The notes under the pieces were generated by a model that worked only from the letters and a program-made list of their open reading frames with translations, made no database searches and was not told where the DNA came from. From Fontibacterium universale (GTDB lineage: Bacteria > Pseudomonadota > Alphaproteobacteria > Pelagibacterales > Pelagibacteraceae), in contig CBDEAT010000003.1 in assembly GCA_965236175.1 (NCBI GenBank), positions 62,001-126,000 on the forward strand: a stretch of DNA of 64,000 nucleotides, written 5' to 3'. The translations under genes and the position numbers were made by a program. Positions 34,633-42,521 of this stretch are shown here, piece by piece; the first letter of the stretch is position 1, and the number at the start of each line of letters is the position of its first letter.

Positions 34633-35994
34633 ATGTTTGAAAATTTAACAAGTAAAATTGAGTCAGCTTTTTCTTTTTTTAATAAAAGCACTCAATTAGA
34701 TGAAAAACAAGTTGATGAAGGATTGCGAAAGATCCGTCAGGCTCTTCTTGAGTCTGATGTTGCACTTTCTGTAGCTAAAGAATTTATTGCAAATGTTAAA
34801 CCAAAAGCAATTGGTCAAGAAGTTTTAAAATCTATAACTCCAGGACAGTTACTTGTTAAAATTGTATACGATGAACTTGTTAAAATTTTAGGTAGTGAAA
34901 AATCAGAAATTAATCTTAATACAGTTCCACCAGCAAAAATATTAGTTGTTGGTTTGCAGGGTTCAGGAAAAACAACAACTTCAGCAAAGATTGCAAAATT
35001 TATTGAAAAGAATTTTAATAAAAAAGTAATGTTATCGAGCTTAGACGTTTATCGTCCAGCAGCTCAAAAACAATTAGAGTTATTAGGCAGTCAAAATAAC
35101 ATTCAAACAATTCCAATTATAGAAGGACAACTACCAATAGAAATCACACAAAGAACTTTAGCTGCAGCTTCTTTATCTGGATCCGATGTAATTATTTTTG
35201 ATACTGCAGGACGAACGCAAATTGATAGCGTCATGATGAGCGAATTAAATAATCTTAAAAAAATAATTAATCCAATCGAAACTTTTTTAGTTGCCGACTC
35301 TTTAACAGGACAAGACGCTGTAAATATAGCTGGTGAATTTAAAAAAACAGTAGATTTAACAGGAATAATATTAACGAGAATAGATGGTGATGGAAAAGGT
35401 GGTGCCGCACTTAGTATGAAGTCGGTTGCAAACTGCCCTATTAAATTTTTAGGAGTTGGTGAAAAGATTGATGATTTTGAAATATTTCATCCAGAAAGAA
35501 TTGCAAACAGAATTTTAGGAATGGGAGATGTGGTTTCTCTTGTTGAAAAAGTATCTGAAAATTTAAAAAAAGAAGAAGTTGAAGAACTAGAGGAAAATTT
35601 CAAAAAAGGACAATTTACTTTTAATGATTATTTAAAACAGCTTAGACAAATGAAAAAAATTGGGGGCATGGGAAAAGTTCTTGGAATGATCCCTGGTATT
35701 TCAAAAATTAAAAAACAAATAGATGAATCTAATATTGACGAGAGTCTTCTTGGAAAACAAGAGGCGGTTATTTTATCAATGACTTCTAAAGAACGAGACA
35801 ATCCAAAAATTATTGATGGATCTAGAAAAAAAAGAATAGCGAATGGTTCAGGAACTGACATCGCTTTAGTAAACAAGCTTCTAAAACAACATAAAATGAT
35901 GACAGGAATGATGAAAAGAATGTCTCAAGGTGGCGGAAGAAATTTTGGAGGATTAGATGGAATACCTCCAGAGTTATTTAACAATCTAAAATAG
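34633..35994 (+). CDS. ffh: signal recognition particle protein Ffh
   Basis: 453 residues. NG domain with GLQGSGKTTTSAKIA (107-121), DVYRPAAQKQLELL, DTAGRTQIDSVMM and TRIDGDGKGGAAL. The M domain from about residue 300 contains FTFNDYLKQLRQMKKIGGMG with LGMIPG, and the RNA-binding helix-turn-helix region (SKERDNPKIIDGSRKKRIAN, GSGTDIALVNKLLKQH). It binds 4.5S RNA and signal peptides. It is the first gene of ffh-rpsP-trmD-rplS; GGAG lies 8 bp upstream. Confidence 0.96.
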   Translation: MFENLTSKIESAFSFFNKSTQLDEKQVDEGLRKIRQALLESDVALSVAKEFIANVKPKAIGQEVLKSITPGQLLVKIVYDELVKILGSEKSEINLNTVPPAKILVVGLQGSGKTTTSAKIAKFIEKNFNKKVMLSSLDVYRPAAQKQLELLGSQNNIQTIPIIEGQLPIEITQRTLAAASLSGSDVIIFDTAGRTQIDSVMMSELNNLKKIINPIETFLVADSLTGQDAVNIAGEFKKTVDLTGIILTRIDGDGKGGAALSMKSVANCPIKFLGVGEKIDDFEIFHPERIANRILGMGDVVSLVEKVSENLKKEEVEELEENFKKGQFTFNDYLKQLRQMKKIGGMGKVLGMIPGISKIKKQIDESNIDESLLGKQEAVILSMTSKERDNPKIIDGSRKKRIANGSGTDIALVNKLLKQHKMMTGMMKRMSQGGGRNFGGLDGIPPELFNNLK

Positions 35995-36006
35995 AAAGGA
36001 AAACAA

Positions 36007-36459
36007 ATGTTAAAAATAAGACTATCTAGAGGGGGAACAAAAAAAAGACCCTTCTATCAAATCGTAGTTGCAGATTCTAGAAATCCAAGAGATGGAAAAT
36101 TTATTGAAAAACTTGGATACTTCAATCCGTTATTACCAAAAAGCAAACCAGAAAGATTAAGCTTAGAGTCAGAAAGAATAACTCATTGGATTAAAATGGG
36201 AGCTCAGCCTACTCTAAGAGTTGCAAAATTTTTAGGAGCAGCAAATCTTGCCCCAGTTCCTGAAAAAAGAAATAATCCAATTAAAGCTTTACCTAAAAAG
36301 AAAGCTCAAGAAAGATTAAAAGCTGCACAAGCTCCAAAAGAAGCACCAGCAGCAGCTCCAGCAGCAGAAGCAGCGGCTCCAGCAGCTGAACCAGCTCCTG
36401 TAGAAGCGCCAAAGGCTGAAGAAAAAGCACCAGAAGCGGAGGCACCTAAAGCAAATTAA
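36007..36459 (+). CDS. rpsP: 30S ribosomal protein S16 with Ala/Pro-rich tail
   Basis: 150 residues. The core S16 (about residues 1-85) shows LKIRLSRGGTKKRPFYQIVV, DSRNPRDGKFIEKLGYFNP and WIKMGAQPTLRVAKFL. The last ~50 residues are an Ala, Pro, Glu and Lys repeat (APKEAPAAAPAAEAAAPAAE and similar), low-complexity and probably disordered. S16 is normally 80-90 residues. Tails of this type occur in alphaproteobacterial S16, but the role is unknown. An AGGAAA ribosome site precedes the ATG. Confidence 0.95.
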   Translation: MLKIRLSRGGTKKRPFYQIVVADSRNPRDGKFIEKLGYFNPLLPKSKPERLSLESERITHWIKMGAQPTLRVAKFLGAANLAPVPEKRNNPIKALPKKKAQERLKAAQAPKEAPAAAPAAEAAAPAAEPAPVEAPKAEEKAPEAEAPKAN

Positions 36460-36464
36460 CTATT

Positions 36465-37151
36465 ATGTGGTCTGCAAAAATATTCACTTTATATCCAGAA
36501 TTTTTTCCAGGGATTTTAGATATCGGGCTTTATAAAAGAGCTAGAGAAAATAAAATCTGGTCTCTCGATGTTGTTAACATCAGAGACTATGCTTTAGACA
36601 AGCACGGAAGCGTGGATGATACTCCTTTTGGAGGAGGAAGCGGAATGGTTATGCGCGCCGATGTAATAGATAGTTGTTTGGATAAAAATATTAAAAACTC
36701 TAACAACGAACTTATTTATCTAAGTCCAAGAGGTGAATTGTTAACGCAAAAAGTTGCAAAGCAATTATCACAAAAAAATGGAGTAGATCTTATTTGTGGA
36801 CACTTTGAGGGAATTGATCAGAGAGTTATAGATGAAAGAAAGATTAGAGAAATAAGTGTTGGTGATTTTATTTTATCCGGTGGTGAAACAGCAGCGTTTG
36901 TTTTTTTAGATTCCATACTTAGATTATTGCCAGGGGTTCTTGGCAATTCTTCCTCTTTAAACGAAGAGAGTTTTGAAAATAATTTATTGGAATATCCTCA
37001 ATATACAAAACCCCAAGAGTGGAAAGGAAGAACCGTTCCGGAAGTACTTTTGTCTGGGAATCACGCTAAAATTAAGGACTGGCGCTTAGCACAATCCGAG
37101 GATATAACACGTCGCCAGAGACAAGACTTATGGGAAAAATATCACAAATAA
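36465..37151 (+). CDS. trmD: tRNA (guanine-N1)-methyltransferase TrmD
   Basis: 228 residues. Methylates G37 of tRNAs with a G36, using S-adenosylmethionine in a trefoil-knot (SPOUT) dimer. Motifs: FPGILDIGLYKRAREN, DDTPFGGGSGMVMRAD, YLSPRGELLTQKVAKQL, the SAM loop LICGHFEGIDQRVID, ISVGDFILSGGETAAF, then YTKPQEWKGRTVPEVLLSGN. It starts 5 bp after rpsP within the conserved operon. Confidence 0.96.
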   Translation: MWSAKIFTLYPEFFPGILDIGLYKRARENKIWSLDVVNIRDYALDKHGSVDDTPFGGGSGMVMRADVIDSCLDKNIKNSNNELIYLSPRGELLTQKVAKQLSQKNGVDLICGHFEGIDQRVIDERKIREISVGDFILSGGETAAFVFLDSILRLLPGVLGNSSSLNEESFENNLLEYPQYTKPQEWKGRTVPEVLLSGNHAKIKDWRLAQSEDITRRQRQDLWEKYHK

Positions 37152-37161
37152 TTAAATTTTA

Positions 37162-37680
37162 ATGCAAATTTCTACAATGAGAATAGACGAATTAGATAAA
37201 CTTCATATTAAGAAAATTGGTGAAAAAAAATTACCAGAATTTTCTCCTGGAGATACTTTAAAAGTAAACGTTCGAATTATCGAAGGAAAAAGACAAAGAA
37301 TACAAGCTTACGAAGGAGTTTGTATTGCTAAAAAAAATAAAGGAATTAATTCTACTTTTACAGTTAGAAAAATTTCTTTCGGAGAAGGAGTTGAAAGATT
37401 ATTTCCAGTTCACAGTCCAAACGTAGAGTCTGTTGAAGTTATTAGAAGCGGAAAAGTAAGAAGAGCAAAACTTTACTACTTAAGAGAAAGAACTGGTAAA
37501 TCAGCTAGAATTACTGAAAAAATTAGAAAAAAAATTGGTGTAGATATTATTCAACCTTTACCAAAAAAAGAGGCAGTCCAAAATATTGAAGCACAAGCAG
37601 ATGTAGCTGCTGAACAAGCTCCAAAAAATACGGAAAAAGCTTCAGCGCCAAAGACAGAAGCTCAGAATAAAAAGAAGTAA
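37162..37680 (+). CDS. rplS: 50S ribosomal protein L19 with C-terminal extension
   Basis: 172 residues. L19 core: FSPGDTLKVNVRIIEGKRQR, IQAYEGVCIAKKNKGINSTF, TVRKISFGEGVERLFPVHSP, KVRRAKLYYLRERTGKSARI. After residue ~125 an Ala, Glu and Lys-rich tail (AQADVAAEQAPKNTEKASAP) extends the usual ~115-residue protein. An upstream in-frame ATG (M1) is used; a second ATG six codons later (MRIDELDK) could be the start. It closes the ffh operon; leuC starts 17 bp later. Confidence 0.95.
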   Translation: MQISTMRIDELDKLHIKKIGEKKLPEFSPGDTLKVNVRIIEGKRQRIQAYEGVCIAKKNKGINSTFTVRKISFGEGVERLFPVHSPNVESVEVIRSGKVRRAKLYYLRERTGKSARITEKIRKKIGVDIIQPLPKKEAVQNIEAQADVAAEQAPKNTEKASAPKTEAQNKKK

Positions 37681-37696
37681 TACTAGTTTTTATTTA

Positions 37697-39097
37697 ATGG
37701 CAAAGACACTTTACGACAAAATATGGGAGAGTCATTTAGTTGATGAACAAAATGACGGAACTTCACTTTTATATATTGATAGACATTTAGTTCACGAGGT
37801 AACTAGTCCACAAGCATTTGAGGGATTACGTTTATCCAATAGAAAAGTAAAATTACCTGGCTCAACATTAGCGGTTGTCGATCATAACGTTCCAACAACT
37901 GATAGATCAAAAGGAATAGCTGATAAAGAATCTGCAATTCAAGTTGAGACTCTTTCTAAAAATTGTAAAGATTTTGGTATAGAATTTTTTGGTTTAACAG
38001 ACAAAAGACAAGGCATTGTGCATGTTATTGGGCCTGAACAAGGATTTACTCAGCCCGGAATGACAATCGTTTGTGGAGATAGCCACACTTCAACACACGG
38101 TGCATTTGGTGCATTAGCTTTTGGAATTGGAACTTCAGAAGTAGAGCATGTTCTTGCAACACAAACTTTAATTCAAAGCAGAGCCAAAAACTTTAAAATT
38201 AGTGTTGATGGAAAATTACCATTAGGCGTTACCGCTAAAGATGTCATCTTGTCTATCATTGGAAATATTGGAACAGCAGGTGGAACCGGTTACGTTATTG
38301 AATACTGTGGAGAAGTTTTTAGAAACTTTTCTATGGAAGAAAGAATGACAGTTTGTAACATGAGCATTGAAGCAGGTGCTCGAGCTGGTCTTGTTGCACC
38401 TGATCAAAAAACATTTGATTATATTAAAGGAAGACCTTTAGCTCCAAAGGGTGAAAATTGGGAAAAAGCACTTAAATATTGGAGCGCTTTATATACAGAT
38501 AAAGATGCAAAATTTGACAGAGAGCTTCATTTGCAAGGAAAAGATATTGAGCCAACAGTTACATGGGGAACAAGCCCTCAAGATACAGCCTCTATTAATG
38601 GAAAAGTTCCTGATCCAAATTTAGAAAAGAATGAGGACAGAAAAAAATCTATACTAAGATCTTTAGATTATATGGGCTTAGAACCTAATACTGCCATTCA
38701 AGACATTAAAATTGATAAGGTTTTTATAGGCTCTTGTACGAATGGAAGAATTGAAGATTTAAGAGAAGTTGCAAAAATAGTTAAAGGAAAAAAAGTAAAT
38801 AAAAGCGTTGATGCAATTGTTGTTCCAGGTTCTGGACTTGTAAAATTACAAGCAGAAAAAGAAGGTTTAGATAAAATATTTAAAGAATCAGGATTTGATT
38901 GGAGAGAACCAGGATGTTCAATGTGTCTTGGAATGAATCCAGATCAATTAAAACCAAAAGAAAGATGCGCCTCTACTTCAAACAGAAACTTTGAAGGAAG
39001 ACAAGGAAGAGGCGGAAGAACGCATCTTGTTAGTCCAGTAATGGCAGCTGCTGCTGCAATTGAGGGTAAATTTGTAGATATTAGAAAGATTATTTAA
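37697..39097 (+). CDS. leuC: 3-isopropylmalate dehydratase large subunit LeuC
   Basis: 466 residues. Aconitase-family [4Fe-4S] enzyme that isomerises 2- to 3-isopropylmalate in leucine synthesis. LYIDRHLVHEVTSPQAFEGL, VCGDSHTSTHGAFGALAFG, the cluster cysteines near residues 347 (GSCTNGRIEDL), 407 and 410 (PGCSMCLGMNPD), and the FEGRQGRGGRTHLVSPVMA end are all visible. It shares a TAATG with leuD. Confidence 0.96.
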   Translation: MAKTLYDKIWESHLVDEQNDGTSLLYIDRHLVHEVTSPQAFEGLRLSNRKVKLPGSTLAVVDHNVPTTDRSKGIADKESAIQVETLSKNCKDFGIEFFGLTDKRQGIVHVIGPEQGFTQPGMTIVCGDSHTSTHGAFGALAFGIGTSEVEHVLATQTLIQSRAKNFKISVDGKLPLGVTAKDVILSIIGNIGTAGGTGYVIEYCGEVFRNFSMEERMTVCNMSIEAGARAGLVAPDQKTFDYIKGRPLAPKGENWEKALKYWSALYTDKDAKFDRELHLQGKDIEPTVTWGTSPQDTASINGKVPDPNLEKNEDRKKSILRSLDYMGLEPNTAIQDIKIDKVFIGSCTNGRIEDLREVAKIVKGKKVNKSVDAIVVPGSGLVKLQAEKEGLDKIFKESGFDWREPGCSMCLGMNPDQLKPKERCASTSNRNFEGRQGRGGRTHLVSPVMAAAAAIEGKFVDIRKII

Positions 39098-39700
39098 TGG
39101 AAAAATTTACAAAACTTAAAAGTCATTGCAGCTGATCTTCAGATCTCAAACATTGATACGGACATGATTATTCCAAAACAATTTTTAAAAACAATTAAAA
39201 GAACAGGTCTTGGTTCTGCTTTGTTTTATGAAATGCGTTATGATGAAAAAGGCAATGTAATAAAAAATTTTATTTTAAATAATGCCCCTTACAACAAAGC
39301 AAAAATTTTAATTTCAGGAAAAAATTTTGGTTGTGGATCATCAAGAGAACATGCGCCTTGGGCTTTATTAGACTTCGGTATTCGATGTATCGTTGCAGAA
39401 AGTTTTGCAGATATTTTTTACAATAACTGTTTTAAAAATGGAATTTTACCAATTGTTCTTCCAGAAAATCAGGTTAAAGAATTATCTGAAGCTGCAAAAA
39501 AAAATAAAGAAATAGAGATAGATTTAGTGGATCAAAAAATTCATAAAGGAGACAATAGACCTTTCGATTTTGAAATTGAATCATTCAGGAAAGAGTGTTT
39601 GTTAAATGGTTACGATGACATTGCTCTTACTTTAAAAAAAGATGCTAAAATTAATACCTTTGAACAAAATAAAAAAAATCTAACTCCTTGGTTATATTAA
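39097..39700 (+). CDS. leuD: 3-isopropylmalate dehydratase small subunit LeuD, +1 base
   Basis: The ATG at 39097 overlaps the leuC stop and reads MEKFTKLK, then SHCS and stop. Dropping one A from the run 39118-39121 restores KLKVIAADLQISNIDTDMII and joins the frame that runs to 39700, giving 200 residues. The substrate-binding loop GKNFGCGSSREHAPWALLDF and IVAESFADIFYNNCFKNGIL match LeuD. The first in-frame ATG after the break is 39164, which would lack the conserved N-terminal strand. LeuD pairs with LeuC. It shares TAATG with leuB. Confidence 0.92.
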
Positions 39701-40794
39701 TGAGAAAAAAACTTCTTATTCTTGCTGGAGATGGAATTGGACCGGAGGTAATGAATGAGGTTAAAAAAATTATTGTTTGGTTTAATAAAAATAAATCTGC
39801 TGACTTTGATATTACTGAAGAATTAGCAGGAGGAATTTCTTTTGATAAGCATGGCACACCAATTACTGACAAAGTAATGGAAATTGCAATGGCAAGCGAT
39901 GCAGTTTTATTAGGAGCCGTGGGTGGACCAAAGTGGGATAAATTAGAATTTTCAAAAAGACCTGAGAGAGCCTTATTAAGACTTAGAAAAGATTTAGAAT
40001 TATTTGCAAATTTAAGACCAGCAATTTGTTTTAAAGAACTTGCTAATGCATCTACTTTAAAGCCAGAAGTTGTTTCTGATTTAGATATTATGATTGTGCG
40101 AGAGCTTACAGGGGGAATTTATTTTGGAACTCCAAGAGGAGTTGAAAAATTATCTAATGGTGAGAAAAAAGGCACAAATACTCACACTTACACATCAAGC
40201 GAAATTCAAAGAGTTGCCAGAGTTGCTTTTGAACTTGCAAGAAAAAGAAATAATAAAGTTACTTCATGTGAAAAATCTAACGTTATGGAAGCAGGTTTAT
40301 TGTGGAGAGAAGAAGTAGAAGAGTTACATAAGAAAGAATTTAAAGACGTGGAACTTAGTCATATGCTAGCAGACAATTGTGCAATGCAATTAGTTAGAAA
40401 TCCTAAACAATTCGATGTGATCGTAACTGATAATTTATTTGGTGATATGCTTTCAGATGAAGCTGGAATGTTAACGGGTTCACTTGGAATGTTACCTTCA
40501 GCATCATTAAGTGGAAAAAATAAAGATGGAAAATTTAAATCAATGTACGAACCATGTCATGGCTCTGCACCCGATATAGCAGGTAAAAATATTGCAAATC
40601 CACTTGCGTCAATTTTGAGTTTTTCTATGGCATTACGTTATTCATTTGATATGGATAAAGAAGCAGATATGCTTGACCAGGCAGTTAAAGATGTTCTTAA
40701 AGATGGTTACAGAACTCAAGATATTATGGAAAAAGGTCAGAAAAAAGTATCAACTTCAGAAATGGGAGATTTGGTTATATCCAAATTAAAATAA
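39700..40794 (+). CDS. leuB: 3-isopropylmalate dehydrogenase LeuB
   Basis: Oxidative decarboxylation of 3-isopropylmalate, the third step of leucine synthesis. The start at 39700 (MRKKLLILAGDGIGPEVMNE) overlaps the leuD stop in a TAATG; an upstream ATG at 39688 lies inside leuD. 364 residues with LLGAVGGPKWD, LRKDLELFANLRPA, the MIVRELTGGIYFG motif, DNLFGDMLSDEAGMLTGSLG and EPCHGSAPDIAGKNIANPLA. It shares TAATG with asd. Confidence 0.96.
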   Translation: MRKKLLILAGDGIGPEVMNEVKKIIVWFNKNKSADFDITEELAGGISFDKHGTPITDKVMEIAMASDAVLLGAVGGPKWDKLEFSKRPERALLRLRKDLELFANLRPAICFKELANASTLKPEVVSDLDIMIVRELTGGIYFGTPRGVEKLSNGEKKGTNTHTYTSSEIQRVARVAFELARKRNNKVTSCEKSNVMEAGLLWREEVEELHKKEFKDVELSHMLADNCAMQLVRNPKQFDVIVTDNLFGDMLSDEAGMLTGSLGMLPSASLSGKNKDGKFKSMYEPCHGSAPDIAGKNIANPLASILSFSMALRYSFDMDKEADMLDQAVKDVLKDGYRTQDIMEKGQKKVSTSEMGDLVISKLK

Positions 40795-41807
40795 TGAGAG
40801 CAAATATTGCAATTGTAGGAAGCACAGGAAACGCAGGAAGAAAAACAATTGAAGTTTTAGAAAGAAGAAAGTTTCCAGTAAATATACTTTATTTATTAGC
40901 TTCTAAAAAAAGTGTTGGGAAATTTATAAAATTTAGAAATAAAAATATTGAAGTTAGAAGTTTAGAAGATTTTGACTTTAGAAAAGTAGATATTACATTT
41001 TTTTGCGCAGGATCTAAACTTGCAAAAACTTGGGCACCAAAAATTGCAAAAGATTCAATTGTAATTGAATATTCAAGTTATTTTAGGTCATTCAAAGACA
41101 TTCCATTGATCGTTCCTGAAGTGAATGAACATGCAATTAAAGATTATAAAAAGACAAATATTATTGCGAATCCAAATTGTTCAACAGCACAGTTAGTTGT
41201 GGCTTTAAAACCTCTTCATGACAAATTTAAGATAAAAAGAGTTGTAACATCAACTTATCAATCAGTATCAGGAGCAGGAAAAGTTGCTATGGACGAATTA
41301 ATTTCTCAGACAAAAGATTATTTAAGTAAGAAAAAAATTAAACCTAAAAAATTTACAAAACAAATAGCATTTAACGTTATTCCTCACATCGATGTTTTCA
41401 TGAAAGACGGATCTACAAAAGAAGAGTGGAAAATGGAAAATGAGACAAAAAAGATATTAGATAAAAATATTAAATTAACAGCAACATGTGTACGTGTGCC
41501 AGTGCTTGTTTCTCATTCAGAAACTGTGAACGTTGAATTTAAAAAGAAATTCGATATTCAACAAATACGTTCAACTTTAATGAAAGCGCCAAGTTGCAAA
41601 GTTATTGATCAACAAAAGAACGGAGGCTATGCAACTCCCGCAGAGTCTGCTGGAAGTTTTTTAACTTATATTTCTAGAATTAGAAGAGATCCTACAAAAA
41701 ATGCTGTAAATATGTGGATTGTTTCTGATAATTTATTAAAGGGAGCGGCCTTTAATGCAGTGCAAATCGCGGAGGTTTTAGTTAAAAAGCATATAAAAAA
41801 TAATTAA
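40794..41807 (+). CDS. asd: aspartate-semialdehyde dehydrogenase Asd
   Basis: 337 residues. Reduces aspartyl phosphate to the semialdehyde for lysine, threonine and methionine. NADP loop IAIVGSTGNAGRKTIEVL, VIEYSSYFRSF, the active-site cysteine in IIANPNCSTAQLVVALKPL, TSTYQSVSGAGKVAMDEL and a catalytic His in CVRVPVLVSHSETVNVEF. An Asp-Ser pair usual before PLIVPEVN is replaced by YSSYF, a small variation. Tightly linked to leuB; sdhC follows by 9 bp. Confidence 0.93.
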   Translation: MRANIAIVGSTGNAGRKTIEVLERRKFPVNILYLLASKKSVGKFIKFRNKNIEVRSLEDFDFRKVDITFFCAGSKLAKTWAPKIAKDSIVIEYSSYFRSFKDIPLIVPEVNEHAIKDYKKTNIIANPNCSTAQLVVALKPLHDKFKIKRVVTSTYQSVSGAGKVAMDELISQTKDYLSKKKIKPKKFTKQIAFNVIPHIDVFMKDGSTKEEWKMENETKKILDKNIKLTATCVRVPVLVSHSETVNVEFKKKFDIQQIRSTLMKAPSCKVIDQQKNGGYATPAESAGSFLTYISRIRRDPTKNAVNMWIVSDNLLKGAAFNAVQIAEVLVKKHIKNN

Positions 41808-41816
41808 ATATTTTTT

Positions 41817-42189
41817 ATGGAAAAAAACTCTGGACCGTTATCCCCGCATATCCAAATTTATAAGTGGCAGTTTTCTTCTTTACTCTCAATCACACATAGA
41901 ATGACCGGCGTACTTAATGTCGCTGGATTTTTTTTAATTGTTTTGTGGATTTTATTTTTATCTTTAGGACCTGAGTATTATAATTTTTATCAAAAATTTC
42001 TAAGAAGCTTTATTGGTAAATTTATTCTTGTAGGTTTTACTTGGTCATTTGTTTATCACATGTTTAATGGAATCAGACATCTTGCATGGGATTTTGGTTA
42101 TGGTTATGAAATTAAGACTGCTAATCTTTCTGGAGATAATTGTTTTATTTCTATCTATTTTAACAACATTTATTATTTGGATTATATAA
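41817..42189 (+). CDS. sdhC: succinate dehydrogenase cytochrome b556 subunit SdhC, +1 base
   Basis: Read straight, the frame 41817-42521 encodes an SdhC-SdhD fusion. The SdhC part is clear: PLSPHIQIYKWQFSSLLSIT, HRMTGVLNVAGFF, the haem-ligand region VYHMFNGIRHLAWDFGYGYE. After TANLSG the sequence becomes a non-membrane run (DNCFISIYFNNIYYLDYI). Dropping one base at 42131-42135 gives EIIVLFLSILTTFIIWII, the expected third helix, and a stop at 42187-42189 overlapping the sdhD ATG in a TAATG, as elsewhere in this cluster. The corrected protein is 123 residues, so the fusion is best seen as a frame error. Confidence 0.88.
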
Positions 42190-42521
42190 TGAAAAATCAT
42201 GCTTTAAATAAATGGGTGATACAAAGAGTTAGTGCAATTGTATTAATTCCTTTATTATTATTTTTTTTATATTCTTTAGTTGATTTAGTTAATCAAGATT
42301 ACACTGGAGCGTTAGATTTTTTTGATAATTATTTATCAATAACAATTTTTACTTTATTTTTAATATTTGCAGGTCTGCATTTAAAATTAGGCCTAGGTGA
42401 AATTATTGAGGATTATATTCAGGATGAAAGTTTAAAAGGAACTTTAAATAAAATTATAATGTTAACCTCGGCTATACTTCCTGTTGTTGGCATTGTATCA
42501 TTAATAGTAGTTATTTTATGA
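42189..42521 (+). CDS. sdhD: succinate dehydrogenase membrane anchor SdhD
   Basis: 110 residues from the ATG at 42189 (MKNHALNKWVIQRVSAIVLI). Three membrane helices, with the haem/quinone-site pattern WVIQRVSAI at the start of the first, AGLHLKLGLGEIIEDYI around the second-third loop, and a final hydrophobic helix (IMLTSAILPVVGIVSLIVVI). SdhD anchors SdhAB with SdhC at the inner membrane. A 4 bp overlap (ATGA) links it with sdhA. Confidence 0.9.
   Translation: MKNHALNKWVIQRVSAIVLIPLLLFFLYSLVDLVNQDYTGALDFFDNYLSITIFTLFLIFAGLHLKLGLGEIIEDYIQDESLKGTLNKIIMLTSAILPVVGIVSLIVVIL

Noticed and set aside
39688..39699. leuB start at the first ATG (39688)
   Set aside because: This ATG lies within leuD; the ATG at 39700 overlaps the leuD stop in the TAATG used throughout the cluster and gives the family N-terminus.
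41817..42521. A natural fused SdhC-SdhD protein
   Set aside because: The alternate frame restores the missing third SdhC helix and a TAATG stop/start with sdhD; a single-base error explains the fusion.
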